Below are positions 36,062-44,266 of a DNA stretch of 64,000 nt, piece by piece (within the stretch, counting starts at the first letter, position 1; every line of letters starts with the position of its first letter). The stretch spans positions 249,344 through 313,343 of the forward strand of contig MKRX01000001.1 of the NCBI GenBank assembly GCA_001898035.1, written 5' to 3'. The DNA comes from Armatimonadetes bacterium 55-13 (GTDB taxonomy: Bacteria > Armatimonadota > Fimbriimonadia > Fimbriimonadales > Fimbriimonadaceae). The notes under the pieces were generated by a model, which saw nothing but the letters and a program-made list of their open reading frames with translations, ran no database searches and was not told the DNA's origin. Both the position numbers and the translations under genes were made by a program.

Positions 36062-38665
36062 ATGCGTATCTGGGCTGGGGCATCATTACTGCTCTTATCC
36101 GTCGCCGCTCATGCCGACCTGGCAGGAGAAAAAGCGACTCGTGGTCTCATTGACCGAATCATTCCAAAGCACTCAAAGCAAATCGTGCTGGAGTCCATCC
36201 CAAAGGATCCTAAGGGCGATGTCTTCGAGGTCGATTCTCGCGACGGCAAAGTGGTACTTCGTGGCAACAACGGCGTATCTCTCGCTTCCGCGTTGAACTG
36301 GTATCTCAAATACACCTGCAATTGCCAGCTCTCGTGGGGCGGCGATCAATTGGTGCTACCGGCGACTCTGCCCCCACCCCAGAAAGAGCGGCGAGTTGGC
36401 CCGTACAACTTCCGCTACAACTTCAACTACTGCACGTTCAACTACAGCATGTCGTGGTGGGATTGGAAGCGGTGGGAGCGAGAGATCGACTTCATGGCGC
36501 TTAACGGCATCAACATGCCCCTCGCCATCACCGGACAAGAGGCCGTCTGGCAGCGCGTTTATAGAAAGATGGGCTTCACCGATGCCGAACTCTCCAAGTT
36601 CTTCTGCGGCCCTGCTTATTTCGCGTGGTTCTGGATGGGCAACCTTGACGCTTGGGGCGGTCCGCTTCCGCAGAGTTGGTTTGATTCCCATGCCAAGCTC
36701 CAACAGCAGATTCTGAAGCGAGAGCGCGAATTCGGCATGACCCCGGTTCTTCCCGCTTTTACCGGCCATGTCCCGCCCACCTTTGCGAACAAGTACCCGG
36801 CCGCTAAGACGAAGAAGATCAATTGGGGATTGGACTTTGCCGATACCCTCGTGCTCGACCCCACCGATCCACTCTTCCCGAAGATCGGTGAGGCGTTCCT
36901 GAAAGAGCAAGAGGCCATGTACGGCTCCGATCACTACTACTCGGCCGATACCTTCAACGAGAATCGCCCTCCCACCACCGACCCGGTCTACCTCGGCCAA
37001 GTCTCCAAGGGAATCTATGACACCATGGCTAAGATCGATCCTAAGGCCGTCTGGGTCATGCAGGGATGGATCTTCTTCAATGACCAAGCCTATTGGAAAG
37101 ACCCCCAGATCGAAGCCCTCCTCACCGCCGTCCCTCAGGGCCGACTGATCGTCCTTGATCTATTCTCCGACGTTTCCCCTCAGTGGAAGCGCACCAAGTC
37201 CTATCACGGCCAACCCTGGATCTGGTGTTTCCTCCACAATTTTGGCGGCCGAATGAATCTGTTCGGCTCCTTGGAAAACACTGCGAAGGCGCCAACCGAA
37301 ACCCGACTCGACCCGACTAGCGGCAACCTCCAAGGCATCGGCTTCACCCCCGAAGCCATCGAAAATAATCCCGTCATTTACGAATTGATGGGTGAGAACG
37401 CATGGCGATCCGAACCCGTCGATGTCCAAGACTGGATCAAGGGCTATGCCCATCGCCGATACGGCAAAGTCGATCCTCGCACCGAGCGCGCCTGGGAACT
37501 CCTCGCCGAGAAGGTCTATAACGACCGCTCCGGCGCCGATAACGCTGAAACCTCCATCGTCGCGTCCCGCCCCACCCTCAGCGCCAGTGGCCACTGGGTA
37601 GGCACCAGCCGAAACTATGACCCCAAGGACATGCTCGAGATCTGGCGACTGATGGTCGAGGCTGCCCCCTCATTCAAGGGTGTCGACACCTTTGAGTACG
37701 ATCTTGTCGACATCACTCGACAAGCTCTTGCCGATATCGCCAACGCCAAGCAGCAAGAGTTCATGGACTATGTGGAGGACAAGGATCTTCCCAAGATCAA
37801 ACTCGCTCGAAAAGACTTCCTCGGTCTCATTGCCGACTGGGACAAGGTCATGGGGACTCGCAAAGAGTTCCTGCTCGGAAAATGGATCGCCGATGCCCGA
37901 AAATGGGGCACGAACACCTCCGAGAAGAACCTCATGGAGCAAAACGCTCGCGACCTCCTCACTCTCTGGGGTGGCCGAGATAGCGGTCTGACCGAGTATT
38001 CCACTCGCCTTTGGTCCGGCCTTCTCAATGGCTACTACGCCATGCGATGGGGCATGTTCTTTGATCGGCTCGAATCCGACCTTGCTGCCGGCAAGCCAGT
38101 GGATGCCGCCCGATTTGCAAAGGAAGTCAGAGATCGCGAATGGGAATGGGTCAACAAGATCGGCTCGTATCCTTCAAAGACTTCTGGCAATTCAATTGAC
38201 GAGGCAACCAAGGCTTACAAGAAGTACTCCCCCAGCGCCGCCGCCCTCTTCCCAACACCACCGCCCCTCGGCCTGGAACAAGGCGCCAAAGCCACGTCAA
38301 GTTCCGTCCAAGCTGGCCACGGCCCGGAGGCGGTCATCGACGGTAGCGTCACCCTTGGCAGCGCTTGGTGGGGAAGCCCCTATCCCCAATGGGTTCAGCT
38401 CGAACTCAAGCAAGTGGAGACCATTAAGGTCGTCCACATCTGGCCCTATTGGGGTGGAGGTCGCTACTACCAATACACCGTCCAGGTGTCTGAAGACGGA
38501 CAAACCTGGAAGACGGTGGTCGATCGCTCCACCAACCAAAAACTGGCCCGCCCTAAAGGCGACCGAGTAGAAATCCCCGCCACCAAAGCAAAGTTCGTCC
38601 GAGTCAACATGCTCAAGAACTCCGCCAACGAAGGCGTCCACCTCGTAGAGATTCGACTCTACTAA
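36062..38665 (+). CDS. Alpha-N-acetylglucosaminidase (GH89) with C-terminal F5/8C module
   Basis: An 867-residue exported glycosidase with signal MRIWAGASLLLLSVAAHA. The GH89 core is clear: RYNFNYCTFNYSMSWWDWKR, MALNGINMPLAITGQEAVWQ, YYSADTFNEN with the probable acid/base Glu300, and GIGFTPEAIENNPVIYELM with the probable nucleophile Glu431. These match human NAGLU Glu316 and Glu446 with a constant offset. Residues ~735-867 are an F5/8 type C (CBM32-like) module. The enzyme removes terminal alpha-linked N-acetylglucosamine from glycans such as mucin or heparan. It is divergent from the sugar importer. Confidence 0.92.
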   Translation: MRIWAGASLLLLSVAAHADLAGEKATRGLIDRIIPKHSKQIVLESIPKDPKGDVFEVDSRDGKVVLRGNNGVSLASALNWYLKYTCNCQLSWGGDQLVLPATLPPPQKERRVGPYNFRYNFNYCTFNYSMSWWDWKRWEREIDFMALNGINMPLAITGQEAVWQRVYRKMGFTDAELSKFFCGPAYFAWFWMGNLDAWGGPLPQSWFDSHAKLQQQILKREREFGMTPVLPAFTGHVPPTFANKYPAAKTKKINWGLDFADTLVLDPTDPLFPKIGEAFLKEQEAMYGSDHYYSADTFNENRPPTTDPVYLGQVSKGIYDTMAKIDPKAVWVMQGWIFFNDQAYWKDPQIEALLTAVPQGRLIVLDLFSDVSPQWKRTKSYHGQPWIWCFLHNFGGRMNLFGSLENTAKAPTETRLDPTSGNLQGIGFTPEAIENNPVIYELMGENAWRSEPVDVQDWIKGYAHRRYGKVDPRTERAWELLAEKVYNDRSGADNAETSIVASRPTLSASGHWVGTSRNYDPKDMLEIWRLMVEAAPSFKGVDTFEYDLVDITRQALADIANAKQQEFMDYVEDKDLPKIKLARKDFLGLIADWDKVMGTRKEFLLGKWIADARKWGTNTSEKNLMEQNARDLLTLWGGRDSGLTEYSTRLWSGLLNGYYAMRWGMFFDRLESDLAAGKPVDAARFAKEVRDREWEWVNKIGSYPSKTSGNSIDEATKAYKKYSPSAAALFPTPPPLGLEQGAKATSSSVQAGHGPEAVIDGSVTLGSAWWGSPYPQWVQLELKQVETIKVVHIWPYWGGGRYYQYTVQVSEDGQTWKTVVDRSTNQKLARPKGDRVEIPATKAKFVRVNMLKNSANEGVHLVEIRLY

Positions 38666-38803
38666 AGATAGAGGTAGGGCCAAAGCAACCCGCCACGGCC
38701 CTATCTCCACAATTCTCCCAGAAACGCCCAACGCCCAACGCCCCTCCCGAAGGGAGCCTAACACCTAGAGCGCGAAGCGCCCTAATACCTAACACCTGCC
38801 GCC
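38666..38803. repeat. Convergent intergenic spacer with tandem 7-mers and hairpins
   Basis: The 138-base gap between convergent GH89 and the caspase operon contains three structures. A long-loop hairpin lies at 38671-38707 (GAGGTAGGGCC / GGCCCTATCTC). Three tandem copies of AACGCCC occupy 38723-38743 and are followed by CTCCC-GAA-GGGAG (38744-38756). CCTAACACCT occurs at both 38757-38766 and 38788-38797. The hairpins probably act as terminators for one or both strands. The short repeated words may belong to an interspersed family of the genome, which one window cannot show. Confidence 0.55.
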
Positions 38804-41416
38804 CTAGCGAAGCGCCTCAACCGAAACAAACTGCAGCCCGTTCGCCGTCGGAATCAGTGCCCATCGGCCGTTCTCACTCAGCCAAGGTCGAGCGCTCTTC
38901 TGAGCGCCCAGGCTCGCTCCGGTTACGGCATCCAGAAGCTCCACTGTTCCACCCTGAGCCTCTGACCAAGCCATCAGCTTGCGGCTGTCCCCCACAAACC
39001 CGATCGCCACGTGCTTGTTAGAAGCGAATCGCAGCTTCCCATTGTTAGCCTGGAATACTTTCAGTCCTTTTTGGGTTTGGGTCGCGCCATTTCGACGTCC
39101 TGAGTTAAGAGCGACCACGTCGCCGTCCGGCGAGAAGTAGAGGTGCTGGCCGACATTGCTGTCGCTAATCGGAATCCGCTGCTGGTCATCTCGATTCGCA
39201 CCGCGCATCAACAGAAGATTTGTCTCAATCCCTGCCGCCACAGCATCGCGGAAGACCGCCACGCTTTGACCATCCGCCGAAACTGTCGCCCCTTGTAGCT
39301 TCCCGCCGATCGCAAATGCGTCCGACTTGCCCGTGGCAAGGTTGACGATGGCGATAGAAGCCCCGTCCGGAGACTGACCGCAGAGCACCAAGACTCCATT
39401 CTGAGCGACCGCATAGTTCACGGCGGTGGCCGAACCCAGGGGAGCGGCAAAGCCTCGCCCCGACTTAGGATTATCGAAGTCTTGAGCAAGCACCGAGGCG
39501 TAGCTGCGTCCCTGGCTAAAGTACACGGAGATAAAGATCAAGCTCTTCCAATCGGAGCTCAACCGGACAAATTGGGACTCCGATTCCTTAACCGCACGAA
39601 TTTCCGTTCCGGTCGCCGAATCGAAGATGTGGATGGTGTTGTCCCGATCCGTCAGCGCAAGCTTGGATCCGTCCGGACTAAACTGAACGTTGACCGGTGT
39701 TCCGTTAAACGCCAACTTGGACCGAACTCCAAATCGAACCCCCGCCGAAACGGGTGGTACCACCACCGCGTTCTTCTTCAGTTTGAAGGCTAGCGTTCCT
39801 GGCTGATTTGGATCAAGCGTCCCCGTCTGCTCTTCCGACTGGTATCCCGTCAGCGCCACTTTCACCGCCAGCGTGGAGACCCCAACGATCTCCTTTTCAA
39901 CTGTGTAAGGCGTCTTTCCAACCTCGATGCCATCCACAAACACTCGGGCTCCCGTAGGTTCACTCGTGATGGTCAGGGTCGCCTTTCTCGGCTTCTCGGG
40001 CTCTTTCACCAGATCGAAATGAAGAGTCGACTCTTTGGTCGGAACGACTTCCACATCTTTCGTCTGAGGCTCAAATCCGGCCAATTCGAGGCGAACCGAG
40101 AGCTTACGTTTATCGTTCCCCTCGTAAGTGCCACTAAAAGGAGTCGTCCCCGCCTCGTCACCATTCACAAAGACCTTGGCCCCGCTCGGGAAACTGGTGA
40201 CCTTAAGGAAGGCCTGCTTCGGCTTCTCGGGCTCCTTTTTCTTCTTGAGCTTGAAGTCAACTTTCGCCTCTTTCTTCGGCTTAAGATCGACTTGCTTCTC
40301 CATCGGTTCGTAGCCATCCATTTCGGCCCGAACCTTGACCTTCTTGTTCTTTTCTAAGTCGAATTCGTGGCTGAGCGGAGCCGTACCAATCTCCTCGCCA
40401 TCAACCAAGATCGTCGCCCCTTGCGGATCACATTTCACCGTCAACTTGGCGGGATTGGTCTTGACCGGCGGCTTGTCATCGGGAGGTTTCGGAGCCACGA
40501 CGGGCTTGTTGCCACTCGCAAAGAACAGCATCTGTCCTTCAGTAAAGAATGGGCTGTACTGAGGAATCTGCCGTCCTTTGGACATGCGCACCACCGGATC
40601 TTGGATCGACGCAAACAGGTCGATCATCGAGAACACCCGCTGTTTATCCTTCGCCCGGTTTCGCAACTCATTCAGCAGGTTGTAGGTGAAGACGCCGTGC
40701 TTGTATTCGTCCGTCTCCCAAGTCTTTTGCCCACGTCCGCCCGCACTAATCGCCTGACGAGCCGACATCGTTAAGTAGGCAGAAAGAGACTCGTCGGCAT
40801 CCAAAGCGCGAGGACGGGTGAGGAGTCCGCTGAAACAAGCGTCCGCAATGACCGCTATGTGCTTCGCTGGGCTTGGATCGAGACGATTCCAAACTTCCTG
40901 CATGGGCAGACAGGTTTGCTCGTAGGGAGTGATGTCGGAAGGGTCCTCTAATTTCACCCTCCCATCGCTCGGAATCAAAAATCCTCGGTCATTGCCAGAC
41001 TTATCGCGTACTGTCTGCCCATGTCCGGAGAAGTAGACCAGGATTCGGTCATCGGACTTTACGGACTCTCGACTCGCGAGCTGATCCAAGGCGGTGCGAA
41101 TGTTTGCCAGAGTTGCCTTGTCGTCCAGCAAAATAATGACGTCTGACTCGGCGAACCCATAGTAGTCCACCAAGACGTCGCGCATCTCTTTCGCATCGTT
41201 GACCGCATACTTAAGCTGAACTTCTTTCGGCAGGTTGGGATATTTGTTGATACCCACAATCAGCGCGTGCGAGCCGGTGTAAACGGGAAGCCCGGGGGTC
41301 TCTACCGACCGAGCCATCACCAAGTCTTTCGACTGCTGGGCGTCGCCCACCGCTACGAACAGCGAAAGGCTCAACAGCAAGACGCGAAGGAAGGCGGTCA
41401 ACCCAAATTGCTTCAC
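38804..41416 (-). CDS. Secreted caspase-like protease (peptidase C14) with three PEGA domains and a C-terminal beta-propeller-like region
   Basis: An 870-residue exported protein. GTG at 41416 is preferred over ATG at 41440: AAGGAGG lies six bases before it, and it yields a clean signal peptide (MKQFGLTAFLRVLLLSLSLF). The caspase domain (~45-300) has the dyad His132 in VYFSGHGQ and Cys194 in IADACFSG. Three PEGA beta-domains follow at about 323-390, 401-469 and 478-547 (TSEPTGARVFVDGIEVGKTP). The last 300 residues hold WD40/TolB-like repeats (VQFSPDGSKLALTDRDNTIH). It is the last gene of the long CIS-caspase gene run. The substrate is unknown; bacterial C14 proteins usually prefer Arg or Lys. 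Confidence 0.88.
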   Translation of the reverse strand: MKQFGLTAFLRVLLLSLSLFVAVGDAQQSKDLVMARSVETPGLPVYTGSHALIVGINKYPNLPKEVQLKYAVNDAKEMRDVLVDYYGFAESDVIILLDDKATLANIRTALDQLASRESVKSDDRILVYFSGHGQTVRDKSGNDRGFLIPSDGRVKLEDPSDITPYEQTCLPMQEVWNRLDPSPAKHIAVIADACFSGLLTRPRALDADESLSAYLTMSARQAISAGGRGQKTWETDEYKHGVFTYNLLNELRNRAKDKQRVFSMIDLFASIQDPVVRMSKGRQIPQYSPFFTEGQMLFFASGNKPVVAPKPPDDKPPVKTNPAKLTVKCDPQGATILVDGEEIGTAPLSHEFDLEKNKKVKVRAEMDGYEPMEKQVDLKPKKEAKVDFKLKKKKEPEKPKQAFLKVTSFPSGAKVFVNGDEAGTTPFSGTYEGNDKRKLSVRLELAGFEPQTKDVEVVPTKESTLHFDLVKEPEKPRKATLTITSEPTGARVFVDGIEVGKTPYTVEKEIVGVSTLAVKVALTGYQSEEQTGTLDPNQPGTLAFKLKKNAVVVPPVSAGVRFGVRSKLAFNGTPVNVQFSPDGSKLALTDRDNTIHIFDSATGTEIRAVKESESQFVRLSSDWKSLIFISVYFSQGRSYASVLAQDFDNPKSGRGFAAPLGSATAVNYAVAQNGVLVLCGQSPDGASIAIVNLATGKSDAFAIGGKLQGATVSADGQSVAVFRDAVAAGIETNLLLMRGANRDDQQRIPISDSNVGQHLYFSPDGDVVALNSGRRNGATQTQKGLKVFQANNGKLRFASNKHVAIGFVGDSRKLMAWSEAQGGTVELLDAVTGASLGAQKSARPWLSENGRWALIPTANGLQFVSVEALR

Positions 41417-41440
41417 CCGAACCTCCTTCGCGCGTTTCAT

Positions 41441-42550
41441 TTACGACAGCTTCTTGAGCTTGGCGCTCAGTGTCGCCTTCTGGTCGGCAGACATTTCTTC
41501 CACCGCTAATCCTTGTTTCAGAATCTCCTGAGCGGCGACCTTATCACCCTTTGAGGCATACAGGTCCGCTAATCGAACATACGGAACGGCATAGGTCGGA
41601 TCGTTCCCAATCGCTGATTTATACTTCTCTTCGGCCTTGGCCTTCGAAGTCGCGTAGAGCGCGTCTCCTTCTTGCCGAAGATCGACCGCCGCCACGTGCA
41701 TCTCTTCCGGAGAGAAGTCTCGTCCTCCGAACGACTCGGATTTCTCGGGATCGAGCGAAGATCGAATTTTTAGGATCAACTGTTTGGCAAGTTGAGAAGG
41801 AGTCAGCCCCCATTCTTTGGCAAATGCGGTATCGGCCGTAATCACGAAATTGGAACCGCCCGTCCCGACGACGTATTGTCCTTTGACTTGCGAAACCTTC
41901 AACATCGCCCACCAAAGCCGATTCGACTTCGAAAGTGCTTGCATGCGGTCGGCCACCACTTTGGCGCGCCGCTGAACGTCCAGTTTCGAGGTCCCTGAAA
42001 GGACTTCGACCACTGTCTTGGACCGTCCACCAATCGAAAGCATGACCGCGCCAATCGGCTTGCCACCAGGAGCCGTCCGAGACACCGCGCTAAACGTAGC
42101 CTTGGCGTGAATACCCGGGATCTTATGCTTGACCGTCACCTTAGGAGGTGTCGGCGGCTTCACGGGAGGCTTATTGCCGCTCGTTTTCTTGGGCGGAGTC
42201 GGAGCTGGTTTTGCGGGCGCGCCAAGCAAGGACTCGAACTTGCGCATTTTGTCCATCGATCCACCTCGTCCGCCTAAGTCGTCGTCGGAAGGCATGGTGT
42301 CCAAAAACGCCACCGCGATCTCTTCCTCGCTCGCCCGAAGCGAGTCCGGCTCGTTGAAATAGCGACGCAAAATAGCTTCCAAAGCCGGCACGTCTTTCTT
42401 CACCGTCGGGTCCATGGACGGCTGAACTTTCTTCAGCCACGCTAACGCTTCCGACAACGTGTGCTGACCACCCTGAGCAAATCCTGCCGAGAGGCTGCCA
42501 CCCAAAACTAATACTGCTGCCGCAAACCGAATCCAACGAGCTCTCATCAT
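41441..42550 (-). CDS. Secreted TPR-like protein of unknown function
   Basis: A 369-residue exported protein (signal MMRARWIRFAAAVLVLGGSL, with AFA-like cleavage at GFAQG). The middle holds a Pro/Lys linker (about 110-145, PPKKTSGNKPPVKPPTPPKV). A central domain of unknown fold (about 150-290) follows. The C-terminal ~80 residues look like two TPR units (EEKYKSAIGNDPTYAVPYVR). Its stop touches the preceding frame of the caspase gene (no gap) and it lies 33 bases after the pseudo-caspase. It is probably an adaptor within the caspase set. I do not recognise the central domain. Confidence 0.7.
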   Translation of the reverse strand: MMRARWIRFAAAVLVLGGSLSAGFAQGGQHTLSEALAWLKKVQPSMDPTVKKDVPALEAILRRYFNEPDSLRASEEEIAVAFLDTMPSDDDLGGRGGSMDKMRKFESLLGAPAKPAPTPPKKTSGNKPPVKPPTPPKVTVKHKIPGIHAKATFSAVSRTAPGGKPIGAVMLSIGGRSKTVVEVLSGTSKLDVQRRAKVVADRMQALSKSNRLWWAMLKVSQVKGQYVVGTGGSNFVITADTAFAKEWGLTPSQLAKQLILKIRSSLDPEKSESFGGRDFSPEEMHVAAVDLRQEGDALYATSKAKAEEKYKSAIGNDPTYAVPYVRLADLYASKGDKVAAQEILKQGLAVEEMSADQKATLSAKLKKLS

Positions 42551-42583
42551 CTCAATCTACCGTCCATTGTAACGTCGTGTCTT

Positions 42584-44266
42584 TTATCGCACGCGAATAT
42601 TAATCGTCTTTGCCGTCCAGGGAAGTTGATTCTTCTCAAGCGCCTCCACTACCGTTCGAAGTTGCCGAATGAGGGAAGCCCGAAACTTGACCGGATCCTT
42701 CATGTCGACATCCGGAATCCTAGGACCACCTTTCGTCGGAACCACGATTGCCCGAAGCATCAGTCGGCCCGTAGAAGTATCGTTCTCAATGCGTCCCCCC
42801 ATTTGAAGGGAACCGTTCAGTTTCTGGGCGAACGGAGCTCCTGGCTGAGGGAACGCAAATTGGAGAACCCCGTCCGCATCGTCCCGATTCAAGACAAAGA
42901 GCATCGCCTCTTCTGGACTCGTCAGACCAAGGATAAAATCATCGCCTCGGGAAACCGCAATCTTGTCCGATTGCATCCGGAACTCGTTCTTCCAAGTCGG
43001 CTGCTCCGTGGCTGTGATTCGATACAACCGCATCACCAGCGCCCGAAGGTCAAGAAACGCCCCCAAACCCGCATCCAACGTCTTGCCAAGATCCTTGCCC
43101 GAAAAGGTCTGCACACGTTCCTTATCGAGATCGTCACCTTTAACCGAGGCATCGAAACCTTTCTCGGTTTTCTTCAGATGAACGATCACATCGGGGGGCG
43201 CCCCCGTCGGCGCGAATTCGGCGTTGGGAATCTTCGATTTTAAATAAGCCGTCATGTCCGCTGCCGCCTTGTCGTAAAGCGCCGGATCTTCAACCTCGAC
43301 CGCCACTCGCAATCGCTTTTCCCGCTCGACCCGCAACCGCTCCATCGCCGCAATCGCAACTTTGCTATCCGCCGGAAGCGCCGCCAAATCCAAGCCTCCG
43401 AAAACAGGTTGCCCGTATCCTGACTGGTCGTTGAGTAACGCCTCCATGTCAGGTTGAGGAGCCAGTCCCGGCATGTAATCGGCCCGAACTTTGTCCTTAA
43501 AGTAAGCCTGCACCTCTCGCATCGCGTCCACGTAGGAGGGATTCTCGCCGCGGTTCAATCCTGCGACCACGCTGTTGACCAACTGATCGGTAAACGCGCC
43601 CGACCACCGGCCCTGGGCGGAGTTTTGAAGCCACTCATAGGCCGCGCCCCTGGAGGGAGCCGCACTCAAGAAGATTCCCGGGCCGTCATAAATCTTGTCC
43701 CGAACCTCACCCGCCGCTGTCGAGGGCCGCTGAAATGATCGGGGGATGGGATGGTACTGTCGCCCAAACTCGGCTCGCGTTAGACTCTGGAAGCTGCAGT
43801 CCAAAATGATGGTGACGTGAACTCCGCGAATGTCCAGTTGCTTCGCCCAATCTTCAATCCGTCGCATGCGAATGTCGGGATCAAGCGCCGTCGCGCTGGC
43901 ATCGAACGGGGCGAGCACCGGTTCAAAGTCGGTCTTGTTGTTGGGCGCCTCGACGTTCGGCTGAATCGTTCCCCGACCGCTGAAATAGAACACGGCTTCG
44001 TCGCCTGATTTCGCAGCTTTGCTCAGCAAACTCATCTCTTCCACGATTCGTTTGCGGGTCGCATCGCTACGGAGCAAGACGGTTGACTTGAATCCGTACA
44101 GGTCCAACATCCGCTTCATCAGGTTGGTGTCCGTTTCCGCGCCTTGTAGCTGCCGCGTCGGCTCCGTGATAAAGCTGTACTTGTCCACCCCCACCAGAAC
44201 CGCGAACCGATCTGCTGACGCCGCAGAACTCAAAGCCAGGGCCAAGAGCAGTCCGTACCGTCTCAT
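42584..44266 (-). CDS. Caspase-like protein with substituted catalytic His (probable pseudo-protease), DUF4384-like C-terminus
   Basis: A 560-residue exported protein (signal MRRYGLLLALALSSAASA). The N-terminal ~290 residues align with the caspase fold of its neighbours: ADRFAVLVGVDKYSF, then VFYFSGRGT where the dyad His is Arg98 (codon CGG), and IILDCSFQS with Cys157 retained. His to Arg needs at least one base change, and the reading frame is intact, so this is not decay by frameshift. The C-terminal half includes a DUF4384-like stretch (VSRGDDFILGLTSPEEAMLF). It may bind substrates or regulate the active paralogues. It starts with an ATGA overlap on the NlpC/P60 gene. Confidence 0.82.
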   Translation of the reverse strand: MRRYGLLLALALSSAASADRFAVLVGVDKYSFITEPTRQLQGAETDTNLMKRMLDLYGFKSTVLLRSDATRKRIVEEMSLLSKAAKSGDEAVFYFSGRGTIQPNVEAPNNKTDFEPVLAPFDASATALDPDIRMRRIEDWAKQLDIRGVHVTIILDCSFQSLTRAEFGRQYHPIPRSFQRPSTAAGEVRDKIYDGPGIFLSAAPSRGAAYEWLQNSAQGRWSGAFTDQLVNSVVAGLNRGENPSYVDAMREVQAYFKDKVRADYMPGLAPQPDMEALLNDQSGYGQPVFGGLDLAALPADSKVAIAAMERLRVEREKRLRVAVEVEDPALYDKAAADMTAYLKSKIPNAEFAPTGAPPDVIVHLKKTEKGFDASVKGDDLDKERVQTFSGKDLGKTLDAGLGAFLDLRALVMRLYRITATEQPTWKNEFRMQSDKIAVSRGDDFILGLTSPEEAMLFVLNRDDADGVLQFAFPQPGAPFAQKLNGSLQMGGRIENDTSTGRLMLRAIVVPTKGGPRIPDVDMKDPVKFRASLIRQLRTVVEALEKNQLPWTAKTINIRVR

